DNA of 64,000 nucleotides from Pseudomonas azadiae. Lineage in GTDB: Bacteria; Pseudomonadota; Gammaproteobacteria; Pseudomonadales; Pseudomonadaceae. How positions within the stretch are numbered: the first letter of the stretch is position 1; every line of letters starts with the position of its first letter. Shown here in pieces: positions 51,258-59,826 of this stretch. The notes below the pieces were generated by a model, which made no database searches, was not told the DNA's origin, and saw only the letters and a list, made by a program, of their open reading frames with translations. The DNA lies in the NCBI RefSeq assembly GCF_019145355.1, contig NZ_JAHSTY010000001.1:558001-622000 (forward strand), in the 5' to 3' direction. A program made the translations under genes and the position numbers.

Positions 51258-52184
51258 ATGGCCTTGCTCTACAAAGCCGACCCGGTACGTGGCCAACACT
51301 GGCAGGCGCTCTTTGCCGAACAGGCGCCGGATATTGCCTGGCGCGCTTGGCCAGACCTCGGCAACCCCGCAGAAATCGAATACCTCGCCGCCTGGACGGC
51401 ACCGGACGATGTGGCGCAAGTGCTGCCCAACCTGAAAGTGTTGTTTGCATTGTCGGCCGGGGTCGATCAGCTCGACCTTTCGCGTTTGCCGCCTGACTTG
51501 CCCGTGGTGCGCCTGCTGGACCCCGGCATTACCCGTGGCATGTGCGAATACGCCAGTTGGGCGGTGCTCAGCCTGCACCGGGATATGCTGCGCTACCGCC
51601 AGCAACAGGTTGCGCGGTGCTGGCAGGCGCACCTGTTGCAGCCGGCGGCCAACCGCCGCGTGGGCGTGATGGGCTTGGGCGCCCAGGCGCAGCAGATCCT
51701 GGCGACGCTGGCGCCGCTGGGGTTTGCCTTGTCGGGCTGGGCGCGCAGTGCGCATCAGATCGCGGGGGTGGACTGCTACGCCGGTAAAGAGCAACTGCCG
51801 GCATTCCTGAGCCAGTGCGACATTCTGTTGTGTGTGCTGCCGTTGACGGAGCAGACCCGAGGGATTCTCAACCATCATCTGTTTGACCAACTGCCCCGTG
51901 GAGCGGCATTGATCAACATGGGCCGTGGCGGGCATCTGGTGGAAGCGCACTTGCTGGAGGCACTGGGCAGCGGGCAGCTGAGTGGCGCGGTGCTGGATGT
52001 GCTGCAGGAAGAGCCGGCACCGGCGAGTCATCCGTTTTGGGATCATCCGCAGATTGTGCTCACGCCCCACATTGCGGCGATGACCCAACCGCACAGTGCG
52101 TTCGGGGTGTTGCTGGAGAATATCCGACGGTTCGAACGCGGTGAGCCGATGGTGGGCGAGGTGGATCGATCACTGGGTTACTGA
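51258..52184 (+). CDS. ghrA: glyoxylate/hydroxypyruvate reductase A-type D-2-hydroxyacid dehydrogenase
   Basis: A cytoplasmic NAD(P)H-dependent reductase of 308 residues (E. coli GhrA 312). It lacks the usual long N-terminus of other D-hydroxyacid dehydrogenases, as GhrA does. Seen are FALSAGVDQLDL, the Rossmann loop VGVMGLGAQAQQ, the catalytic Arg in INMGRGGHLVEAHLL, Glu in QEEPAPASHPFW and His in VLTPHIAAMT. The ATG at 51258 follows CAGGAA. It diverges from GabT; a family of 180-bp REP repeats starts 80 bases after its stop. Confidence 0.87.
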   Translation: MALLYKADPVRGQHWQALFAEQAPDIAWRAWPDLGNPAEIEYLAAWTAPDDVAQVLPNLKVLFALSAGVDQLDLSRLPPDLPVVRLLDPGITRGMCEYASWAVLSLHRDMLRYRQQQVARCWQAHLLQPAANRRVGVMGLGAQAQQILATLAPLGFALSGWARSAHQIAGVDCYAGKEQLPAFLSQCDILLCVLPLTEQTRGILNHHLFDQLPRGAALINMGRGGHLVEAHLLEALGSGQLSGAVLDVLQEEPAPASHPFWDHPQIVLTPHIAAMTQPHSAFGVLLENIRRFERGEPMVGEVDRSLGY

Positions 52185-52262
52185 TAATCAAAATAGGGAA
52201 GCTGTCGTTGCCGAAGTTGTGCTCGCCGGCACAACCCAACTCCACCTGACCCAGCCAAGCCC

Positions 52263-53340
52263 CTGTGGGAGCTGTCGAGCTTTAGCGAGGCTGCGATAGC
52301 GGTGGGTCAGGCGGCGAAAATGCCAGCAGTACCGCCGCCTTCGCAGCCTCGCTGGGGCTCGACAGCTCCCACAGTTGATCTCTGTTGTTGCTGAGAGTGC
52401 ATTCGCAGGTACAACTGAAATCCCGCCGACGAAGCAGATCCCTGTGGGAGCTCCCGAGCTTTAGCGAGGCTGCGATAGCGGTGGGTCAGGCAATGAAGAT
52501 GTTGGCAGTGCCGCCGCCTTCGCAGCCTCGCCGGGGCTCGACAGCTCCCACAATTGATCTCCGTCGTTGCTGAGAGTGCATTCGCAGGTACAACCCAATT
52601 CCATCTAACACAGCCGAACCACTGTGGGAGCTGTCGAGCTTTAGCGAGGCTGCGAAAGCGGTGGGTCAGGCAATGAAAATGCCAGCAGTACCGCCGCCTT
52701 CGCAGCATCGCTGGGGCTCGACAGCTCCCACAGTTGATCTCTGTTGTTGCTGAGAGTGCATTCGCAGGTACAACCCAATCCATCTAACACAGCCGAACCA
52801 CTGTGGGAGCTGTCGAGCTTTAGCGAGGCTGCGAAAGCGGTGGGTCAGGCGATGAAAATGCCAGCAGTACCGCCGCCTTCGCAGCCTCGCTGGGGCTCGA
52901 CAGCTCCCACAGTTGATCTCTGTTGTTGCTGAGAGTGCATTCGCAGGTACAACCCAAATCCATCTAACACAGCCGAACCACTGTGGGAGCTGTCGAGCTT
53001 TAGCGAGGCTGCGATAGCGGTGGGTCAGGCGGCGAAAATGCCAGAAGTGCCGCCGCCTTCGCAGCCTCGCTGGGGCTCGACAGCTCCCACAGTTGATCTC
53101 TGTTGTTGCTGAGAGTGCATTCGCAGGTACAACTGAAATCCCGCCGACGAAGCAGATCCCTGTGGTAGCTCCCGAGCTTTAGCGAGGCTGCGATAGCGGT
53201 GGGTCAGGCAATGAAGATGTTGGCAGTACCGCCGGGGCTCGACAGCTCCCACAATTGATCTGCGTTGTGGCAGAAATTGTGTTCGCAGGCACAACCGAAA
53301 TCCCGCCGACAACGCAGATCTCGTGTGGGAGCTCCACATC
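52263..53340. repeat. tandem array of six 179-180 bp REP-containing units plus a partial one
   Basis: Units begin with CTGTGGGAGC at 52263, 52442, 52622, 52801 and 52981, with variants at 53160 (CTGTGGTAGC) and a last partial one near 53322. Each unit has a left arm (GAGCTTTAGCGAGGCTGCGA), a short spacer with GCGGTGGGTCAGGC, an inverted arm (TTCGCAGCCTCGCTGGGGCT, ending AGCTCCCACA) and a linker holding GCTGAGAGTGCATTCGCAGG. The linkers at both outer ends (52201-52262, 53260-53320) are diverged copies. The gap between ghrA and the broken tartrate dehydrogenase gene holds nothing else. Confidence 0.95.
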
Positions 53341-53350
53341 GTTGACTGCG

Positions 53351-54256
53351 TCACAGCCTGGCTGCAATCGCCAGCCCTACCTCTTGTGTCGAACCCTTCC
53401 CGCCCAAATCCGGCGTGATCGGCCCTTCGGCAATCACCGCCTCGATCGCCCGCAAAATCCCATGATGCGCCGCCCGATAGCGTTCATCGCCATTGCCCAG
53501 GAAATCCAGCATCAACGCCCCCGACCAGATCATCGCTATCGGGTTGGCAATGTTCTGCCCGTAAATATCCGGCGCCGAGCCGTGCACCGGTTCAAACAGC
53601 GACGGAAACCGCCGCTGCGGATCCAGGTTCGCCGAGGGCGCAATGCCGATCGTCCCCGCGCACGCCGGTCCCAGATCCGACAGGATGTCACCAAACAGAT
53701 CGACGCCACCACCACATCAAACCGGTCCGGCTGCAGCACAAACCGCGCGCACGGGATATCGATGTGCTGCTTGTCCCAGGTGACCTCGGGATCATTCGCC
53801 GCCGGCAACGCGGTGCGCTCATCCCAGTACGGATGAGTACTCACCCTCGGTGTTTTCGCGGATGACCACAAAGTCGATATCCCCCGGCTCACGCCCGGCC
53901 AGCGGGCATGGAACGCCGGGAAACAGGCGCACCGGGCGGATATTCACGTACTGGTCAAAGTCACGGCGGAACTTGAGCAGCGAGCCCCACAGGGAAATAG
54001 GGTCGGGGACCTTGTCCGGCCAGCCCACCGCGCCAAAGTAGATCGCATCGAAGCCATTTAGCTGTTCGAACCAGTCTTCGGGCATCATCTGCCCATGTTC
54101 CAGGCAGTAGTCACAGTGGGCCCAGTCGAGCACTTCGATGCTCAGGTCCAGCGCCCAGACCTTGGCGGCCTGCGCCAATACCCGCAGCCCTTCGGGCAAC
54201 ACTTCCTTGCCAATGCCATCGCCGGCAATCGCGGCGATTCTGAATGCCTTGCTCAT
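53351..54256 (-). pseudogene. tartrate dehydrogenase/decarboxylase (TtuC-like), broken by deletion and frameshifts
   Basis: The start is intact (MSKAFRIAAIAGDGIGKEVL, then FDAIYFGAVGWPDKVPD and FVVIRENTEGEYSS). The normal gene would continue with about 55-60 residues, including part of the substrate-binding region, which are missing: the frame jumps near 53830 to YWDERTALPAAND in another frame. One base is lost near 53700 (DVVVAS followed by a shifted LFGDILSDLGPACAG). The last part is intact (VHGSAPDIYGQNIANP to LAIAARL). The family oxidises tartrate and D-malate with NAD. The product cannot be active. Confidence 0.9.
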
Positions 54257-54276
54257 GGATCACCCCTCATTGACTG

Positions 54277-55737
54277 TCAGTTCAAGCCGCCGATGTGGAA
54301 GGCTTTGACTTCAAGGTATTCATCCAGGCCGTACTTGCTGCCTTCGCGGCCCAGTCCGGATTGCTTGATGCCGCCAAACGGCGCGATTTCCATGGAGATG
54401 ATCCCGGTGTTGAGCCCGACCATGCCGAACTCCAGCGCTTCGCCGAAACGCCACGAGCGCTGCAGGTCCTGGGTGAAATAATAGGCGCCCAGGCCGTACG
54501 GCGTGGCGTTGGCCAGCGCGAGCGCCTGGGCTTCATCGGTAAAGCGCATCAGCGGCGCCACCGGGCCGAAGGTTTCTTCATTGGCCAGCAACATCCCGGC
54601 GTGGGTGTCGCCGAGCACCGTGGGTTGCACGAACTGGCTGGCGCCGCTGGGGATCGCACCGCAAAGCAGCTTGGCGCCCTGGCCCAGGGCATCGTCGATA
54701 TGCCGCGCGACTTTGTCGACCGCCGCACGGTTGATCAGCGGGCCGATGGTCACGCCGTCTTCCAGGCCGTTGCCGACCGTGAGCTTGCCCACCTCTTGCA
54801 CCAGGCGCGCGGCGAAACGCTCATAAATCCCCGCCTGCACCAGGATGCGATTGGCGCACACACAGGTTTGCCCGGCGTTGCGGAACTTGCTGATCATCAC
54901 CCCCGCCACCGCCTGCTCCAGGTCGGCGTCGTCGAACACGATAAACGGCGCGTTACCGCCCAGTTCCAGGCTCAGGCGCTTGATGTGCTCGGCGCTCTGG
55001 CGCATCAACAGGCGGCCGACGGCCGTGGAGCCGGTAAAGGAGATCTTGCGCACCGCCGGATTGCCGGTCAGCTCCGCGCCGATGCCGGCGGGCAGCCCGG
55101 TGATGACGTTGAACACGCCCGCCGGAATGCCGACGCGTTCGGCCAGCACGGCCAGGGCCAGGGCGGACAGCGGTGTGAGGTCCGATGGCTTGACGATGAT
55201 CGGGCAGCCGGCGGCCAGCGCAGGCGCGCACTTGCGCGTGATCATCGCGTTGGGGAAGTTCCACGGCGTGATCGCCGCGCACACGCCCACCGGTTGTTTC
55301 AACGTCAACAGGCGGCGATCACCACTGGGCGCCTGCATGGTTTCACCGTAGACCCGCCGCGCTTCCTCGGCGAACCATTTGACGAAGCCGGCACCGTAGC
55401 GCACTTCGCCCTTCGCTTCGTTCAGCGGCTTGCCCTGTTCGCTGGTCATGATCAGCGCCAGGTCGTCAAGGTTGTCGATCATCGCCTGGAACCAGCGCTC
55501 CAGCAGCGCCGCACGCTCGGCCGCAGGGCGTGCGCGCCAGGCGGGCCAGGCCTGTTCGGCGGCGTCGATGGCGCGCCGGGTGTCCACCGCGTCCATCGCC
55601 GGCACTTGCGCGAGCAACTGGCCGTTGGCGGGGTCGCGGATGTCCAGGGTGGCACCGCTGTCGGCGGTGATCCACTGGCCATCCACGTAGGCGAGTTCAG
55701 CCAGCAGGCTGGGGTCTTGCAAGCGATCCTTGAGCAT
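54277..55737 (-). CDS. gabD: succinate-semialdehyde dehydrogenase (GabD-type)
   Basis: A cytoplasmic NAD(P)-dependent aldehyde dehydrogenase of 486 residues, the usual GabD length being about 482. It has the cofactor block TPWNFPNAMI, the catalytic Glu in LSLELGGNAPFIVFDDAD, the catalytic Cys in FRNAGQTCVCANRI and the end FGGIKQSGLGREGSKYG. It turns succinate semialdehyde into succinate. The start at 55737 (MLKDRLQDPSLLAELAYVDG) has AGGA upstream. The broken tartrate dehydrogenase gene lies 20 bases downstream on the same strand and was probably its operon partner. The similar glutarate-semialdehyde enzyme is an alternative. Confidence 0.85.
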   Translation of the reverse strand: MLKDRLQDPSLLAELAYVDGQWITADSGATLDIRDPANGQLLAQVPAMDAVDTRRAIDAAEQAWPAWRARPAAERAALLERWFQAMIDNLDDLALIMTSEQGKPLNEAKGEVRYGAGFVKWFAEEARRVYGETMQAPSGDRRLLTLKQPVGVCAAITPWNFPNAMITRKCAPALAAGCPIIVKPSDLTPLSALALAVLAERVGIPAGVFNVITGLPAGIGAELTGNPAVRKISFTGSTAVGRLLMRQSAEHIKRLSLELGGNAPFIVFDDADLEQAVAGVMISKFRNAGQTCVCANRILVQAGIYERFAARLVQEVGKLTVGNGLEDGVTIGPLINRAAVDKVARHIDDALGQGAKLLCGAIPSGASQFVQPTVLGDTHAGMLLANEETFGPVAPLMRFTDEAQALALANATPYGLGAYYFTQDLQRSWRFGEALEFGMVGLNTGIISMEIAPFGGIKQSGLGREGSKYGLDEYLEVKAFHIGGLN

Positions 55738-55854
55738 GGTCGAGTCCTGATCCGAGACAGGTTCCAGTCTAGGCAACCGCCGCGGATGAGGATGCCGAAA
55801 GCGCGATCAAAGCAGCGTGGCGTGCTGAAATTGCGCGCCGCACGGCAGGCTCTG

Positions 55855-57012
55855 CTAGGCCGTCAGCGAACCGAGCAAGCCTTGCAGGAAGCGCTCGCCG
55901 GCGTCCATCTGGCTGATTTCGATAAACTCGTCGGGCTTGTGCGCCTGCTCAATGGAACCTGGCCCGCACACCACCACCGGCACATCCAGGCGCTGCTTGA
56001 ACAGGCCGCCTTCGGTGCCGAACGAGACCTTGGCAGTGCCGGTACCCGGCGCGGCGAATTGCCTGAGAAAGCGTACCGCCTCGACACTGGGGTGGGTATC
56101 GAGACCGGGGTAGACGTTGACGGTTTCGATCTCGACGGCCGCGACGCTGGAGAGTTTTTGCGCCTTGCGCACGATCACTTCGGCACGCTCGCGCATCTGA
56201 TCCAGGAACTGATCCAGGTCGTCGGCCGGCAAGTTGCGCACCTCGAAATCCAGGGTGCACAGGTTAGGCACGATGTTCAGCGCCTTGCCGCCGACAATCT
56301 GCCCGACATGCACGGTGCTGTAGGGCACATCGTAGTCGGCGTCCTGGGCGCCATGGGCTTGCAGTTGCTGCTGGCTTTCACGCAGGGCGGCGATGAAGTC
56401 ACAGGCCACATGGATGGCGTTGACCGAACGCGGGGCCAACGACGAATGCGCTTCCTGGCCACGGCAGTACGTGCGGTAGGAGCCCTTGCCCTTGTGGCCC
56501 AGCACGAACTGCATGTTGGTCGGCTCGCCGATCACGCACAAAAACGGCCGCACCGGCGCCAGGTGCAGCACGTCGAGCAGGCGCCGTACGCCGACGCACC
56601 CGATCTCCTCGTCATGGGACAGGGCCAGTTGCAGCGGGCGGCTCAGGGTGTGGTCGGCGGCCTCGAGCATGGCGTCGATGGCCAGGGCGATAAAGCCCTT
56701 CATGTCGCAACTGCCCCGCCCGTAGATACGCCCGTCCTGCACGGTGGCGGCGAAGGCGGGAAAGGTCCACGCCTGCCCCGCCGCCGGCACCACGTCGGTG
56801 TGCCCGGACAGCAACACGCCGGGCTGATCCTTGGGCCCGGTGCTGGCGAACAGGTTGGCCTTCCTGGCGCTCTGGTCCTTGACGATCAACGACTCGATGC
56901 CCTTGGTCAGCAGCAGCTCGCGCACGTAGTCGATCAGGGCCAGGTTCGATTCCGACGACACCGTGTCAAAGGCCATCAGCTGTTTGAGAATCTCGAGGAC
57001 GCGGGGTTTCAT
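55855..57012 (-). CDS. M20-family deacylase, acetylornithine deacetylase (ArgE)-like
   Basis: A cytoplasmic zinc metallohydrolase of 385 residues. Metal ligands are in SGHTDVVPAAG (His), GRGSCDMKGF (Asp), the catalytic Glu pair in SHDEEIGCVG, GEPTNMQFVLGHKG, and a conserved end FGTEGGLFKQRLDVPVVVCGPGSIEQAHKPDEFI. It is close to ArgE, which releases acetate from N-acetylornithine. As the last gene of a catabolic operon, with its start overlapping the FAD subunit stop (ATGA), it more likely removes an acyl group from a related imported amino compound. The true start is 57012; the upstream frame belongs to the neighbour. Confidence 0.85.
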   Translation of the reverse strand: MKPRVLEILKQLMAFDTVSSESNLALIDYVRELLLTKGIESLIVKDQSARKANLFASTGPKDQPGVLLSGHTDVVPAAGQAWTFPAFAATVQDGRIYGRGSCDMKGFIALAIDAMLEAADHTLSRPLQLALSHDEEIGCVGVRRLLDVLHLAPVRPFLCVIGEPTNMQFVLGHKGKGSYRTYCRGQEAHSSLAPRSVNAIHVACDFIAALRESQQQLQAHGAQDADYDVPYSTVHVGQIVGGKALNIVPNLCTLDFEVRNLPADDLDQFLDQMRERAEVIVRKAQKLSSVAAVEIETVNVYPGLDTHPSVEAVRFLRQFAAPGTGTAKVSFGTEGGLFKQRLDVPVVVCGPGSIEQAHKPDEFIEISQMDAGERFLQGLLGSLTA

Positions 57013-58163
57013 GAGGCCTGGCTCCGTTGTTCGGCAGGTAAGGCGAACCGGGTGATTGAGAACGGCGCAATCGGGGTGCTGGTGCTGCCGGTGCTGAGCA
57101 GTTCGGCCATCACATCCCCCACGCCAGGGCCGAGCTGGAAGCCGTGGCCGCAAAAACCGAAGGCATAGAACAGCCCGTCGACGGTGCCACTGGGGCCCAT
57201 CACCGGCAGCGCGTCCGGCAGGTAGCCTTCGATGCCGCTCCACACACGGATAATGTTCAGGTGACCGACGCCCGGCAGCAGGCGACGCATCTGGCTTGCC
57301 TGATTGAGGATGCTGCGCGGCTCCACATAGGCGCGGCGGTTGAGCATGTCCGGCTTGCTGCGGTAACCGCCACCGATGACGATATTGCCCCGCGGGATCT
57401 GGCGAAAGTAGATCACCTCTTCGGGAATTTTGGTGTACACACCGATCACCGTTGGCAAGGCGTAAGGCACAGGCTCGGTCACCGCCATCTGTGGGCCATG
57501 GGTATCCAGCGGCACCGGTTCGCCGAACTGCGCCGAGAGTTTCTGGCCCCAGGCGCCGGCGGTGATCAACAGTTGCGCGCCGTGATACTGGCGGCCGTCG
57601 GTGGTGGTGACATGGAAATCGCCGCCGACCTTCTGCACGTCGGCGACCTCGGTGCGCTCTTCAATCCGCGCACCGAGGCGCCTGGCGGCGCGGGCAAACG
57701 CAGGCGCCGCCAGGCGCGGGTTGGCATGCCCGTCGTGGGGCGCGTAGGAGCCGCCTTTGACGTCGGAGCCCAAAAAGCCGAAACGCTGGCGCAGCTCGGC
57801 GCCGCGATAGATCCGCAAGTCCAGTTGCGCCGCTTCCGGTGCAGCGGCATAGGCCTCCAGTTCGGCGATTTCGTCTTCGCGGTAACACACGCGCATGTGC
57901 CCGCTGGGGATGAATTCCAGGTCATCGTCGATCAGTTCCGGCAGGCGCTTCCACAGCGCCCATGAACGGTTGGCCAGGGCCAGTTGGCCAAGAAAGCGAC
58001 CTTGCCGACGCACGTTGCCGAAGTTGACGCCACTGGCGTACTGACCGATCTGGTCGCGCTCCAGCAGGATCACCGACTGCCCGCCCCGGCGCAGGAAGAA
58101 CGCCGCCGCCGAACCCATCAGGCCGCCGCCGACAATCACCACATCGGCTTTTTGCACACTCAT
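57009..58163 (-). CDS. FAD-dependent D-amino-acid/opine oxidase-like subunit (beta)
   Basis: A 384-residue flavoprotein of the DAO family with the dinucleotide motif VVIVGGGLMGSAAAFFLRRGG at the N-terminus and the C-terminal FAD block YAFGFCGHGFQLGPGVG. Related proteins are OoxB, HcnC and the beta subunit of D-hydroxyproline dehydrogenase, which carry out amine oxidation together with the two following subunit types. It overlaps both neighbours by four bases (ATGA), so the subunits are made in fixed ratio. The start at 58163 has GAGG. The amino compound oxidised is not known. Confidence 0.85.
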   Translation of the reverse strand: MSVQKADVVIVGGGLMGSAAAFFLRRGGQSVILLERDQIGQYASGVNFGNVRRQGRFLGQLALANRSWALWKRLPELIDDDLEFIPSGHMRVCYREDEIAELEAYAAAPEAAQLDLRIYRGAELRQRFGFLGSDVKGGSYAPHDGHANPRLAAPAFARAARRLGARIEERTEVADVQKVGGDFHVTTTDGRQYHGAQLLITAGAWGQKLSAQFGEPVPLDTHGPQMAVTEPVPYALPTVIGVYTKIPEEVIYFRQIPRGNIVIGGGYRSKPDMLNRRAYVEPRSILNQASQMRRLLPGVGHLNIIRVWSGIEGYLPDALPVMGPSGTVDGLFYAFGFCGHGFQLGPGVGDVMAELLSTGSTSTPIAPFSITRFALPAEQRSQAS

Positions 58164-59536
58164 GGAGCGACCTCCTCGATCAGCATCGACAACGGTTTGA
58201 CCGGCGCCTGGCCGCGCTGGCGCCCGACGTCCTGCACCTGCACGCCGGCGGCGGCGGCAATCACTTCGGCGCCGGCCTGGGCGCAATAACGCCCCTGGCA
58301 ACGGCCCATGCCCACGCGGCTGAACGCCTTGGCGCGGTTGACTTCACAGGCGCCCTTCTCGTTCACGGTGCGGCGCAGTTCACCGGCACTGATCATTTCG
58401 CAGCGGCACACGATGGCGCTGTCGGGCAGTGCCTTGGCCTGCTCGCTCGGCCACGGGAACGCCTGGGCCAGGCCAAGGCGAAATTGATCCATCACCGCCA
58501 GGGCTTGCTGTTGCCCGTCACGCAAAGCGCTGTCCACCGGTTGCTGCAGGTCCTCCAGCAACGCCAACGCCACCAGGCGCCCGGCATGCTCGGCGGCGTC
58601 GGCGCCGCGGATTTTCGCACCGTCGCCGGCCGCGTACACACCCTTGACCGAGGTGCGGCCGGCATCATCGGTCGCCAGCCACCATTGGCTCGACGCCTGA
58701 TCAAACGCCATGGCGCAACCGGCCAGGTCGCCCAGTTGGGTCTCGGGCCGCAGGTGATAGCCCAGTGCGACGGCATCGGCCTGCACCGTTGCGGTCCGGC
58801 CGCTGCCGGTGGTGAAGCGCACGCCCATTACGCCCTGGCTTGCATCGCCGAGTACTTGCAGCGGCTTGATCCCCAGGTGCACCGCCACCTTGGCGCGGTA
58901 CAGCTGCGCCAGCAGCTTGATCCCGGTGAACAGCACGCCCGGACGCGCCAGCAGCTTGGGCAAGGCCTTCAACCGCAGGCTCAGGGGCGATGTATCGAGC
59001 ACCGCCGCCACCTCGGCACCGGCTTTGACATATTGGCTGGCAACCAGATACAGCAAGGGCCCGCTGCCCACGAACACCACCCGATGGCCGATGGACACGG
59101 CCTGGTTTTTCAAGGCGATCTGCGCGCCGCCCAGGCTGTAGGTGCCCGCCAAATGCCAGCCCTCGATGGGCATCAAGCGGTCGGTGGCGCCGGTGCAGAG
59201 GATCAGCGCGTCGTAGTCCACCGTGCGATGCCGGCCCTGGCTCACGCAGCACAATTGTCCCGGCGTGAGGTTCCATACCAGGGTATCGGGGCGGTAGTCG
59301 ATGGCCGCGCGCAGGCGGTCGAAACTCTGGTGCAGGTCCTGGGCCTTGGCGGCTTCGCTGCCGTACAGCGTAGCGTAGTCGCGGGTGAACCCTTCTGGCT
59401 GGCGACGGTAGATCTGCCCGCCGTCGCGGCGGTTTTCATCGATCAGGATCGGTTTGATGCCGGCCGCCAACAACGTTTCGGCGCAGCGCACGCCGGCCGG
59501 TCCGGCCCCGACTATGACTACCCGTGCAGTGGCCAT
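58160..59536 (-). CDS. NAD(P)/FAD-binding oxidoreductase subunit with C-terminal Fe-S cysteines (OoxA/HcnB-like, alpha)
   Basis: A 458-residue subunit with an N-terminal FAD motif (VVIVGAGPAGVRCAETLLAAG), a second nucleotide-binding loop (VVFVGSGPLLYLVASQYVKAG) and the FAD end VKGVYAAGDGA. The last 90 residues form a BFD-like [2Fe-2S] region with cysteines in IVCRCEMIS, GACEVNR and GRCQGRYCAQAG. This is the architecture of octopine oxidase subunit A and cyanide synthase HcnB. It overlaps the gamma subunit gene by 19 bases and the beta gene by four. Confidence 0.87.
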   Translation of the reverse strand: MATARVVIVGAGPAGVRCAETLLAAGIKPILIDENRRDGGQIYRRQPEGFTRDYATLYGSEAAKAQDLHQSFDRLRAAIDYRPDTLVWNLTPGQLCCVSQGRHRTVDYDALILCTGATDRLMPIEGWHLAGTYSLGGAQIALKNQAVSIGHRVVFVGSGPLLYLVASQYVKAGAEVAAVLDTSPLSLRLKALPKLLARPGVLFTGIKLLAQLYRAKVAVHLGIKPLQVLGDASQGVMGVRFTTGSGRTATVQADAVALGYHLRPETQLGDLAGCAMAFDQASSQWWLATDDAGRTSVKGVYAAGDGAKIRGADAAEHAGRLVALALLEDLQQPVDSALRDGQQQALAVMDQFRLGLAQAFPWPSEQAKALPDSAIVCRCEMISAGELRRTVNEKGACEVNRAKAFSRVGMGRCQGRYCAQAGAEVIAAAAGVQVQDVGRQRGQAPVKPLSMLIEEVAP

Positions 59537-59826
59537 GTTGCCTCCGGTTGTGTGGTGAGAATGTCCAGCCCGTCACGGACCTCATTGGAACAGGCGCGCA
59601 AGCGTTCACCGGCGCGGGTCCACACCCAGCAGTCCTGGCAGGCACCCATCAGGCAGAAGCCGGCGCGGCGTCCGCTGTCGAATTCGGACTGGCGCAGCGC
59701 AGTGCCGTGAGTCAGCAGCGCGACCATCAGTGTGTCGCCCTGCAAGGCCTGGATAGGCGCGCCATCCACCGTCAGGCTGACCGCCGGCCGGCCCTGTTCG
59801 GCCAGCCTCACAAAACGCCCGTTCAT
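59518..59826 (-). CDS. small (2Fe-2S)-binding subunit (HcnA/OoxC-like, gamma)
   Basis: A 102-residue plant-ferredoxin-like protein with the cluster ligands in FCLMGACQDC (spacing Cx4Cx2C) and a fourth Cys in LRACSNEV. With the two flavoprotein genes that follow it forms the three-subunit set known from opine oxidases, D-hydroxyproline dehydrogenases and hydrogen cyanide synthase; it passes electrons between subunits. Its ATG overlaps the ABC ATPase stop (ATGA). The frame extension to 59898 is not conserved. Confidence 0.87.
   Translation of the reverse strand: MNGRFVRLAEQGRPAVSLTVDGAPIQALQGDTLMVALLTHGTALRQSEFDSGRRAGFCLMGACQDCWVWTRAGERLRACSNEVRDGLDILTTQPEATWPLHG

Noticed and set aside
52263..53340. 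CRISPR-like regular repeats
   Set aside because: The whole 179-180 bp unit is repeated, arms are inverted, and there are no unique spacers of 30-40 bases or cas genes; it is a REP array.
53536..53892. Separate 118-codon gene in the tartrate dehydrogenase region
   Set aside because: It contains the middle part of the same family (YWDER and DVVVAS) in a shifted frame, so it is part of the pseudogene.
54295..57168. 957-codon plus-strand ORF
   Set aside because: It is antisense to gabD and the argE-like gene, which have clear catalytic motifs; long antisense frames are common in GC-rich DNA.
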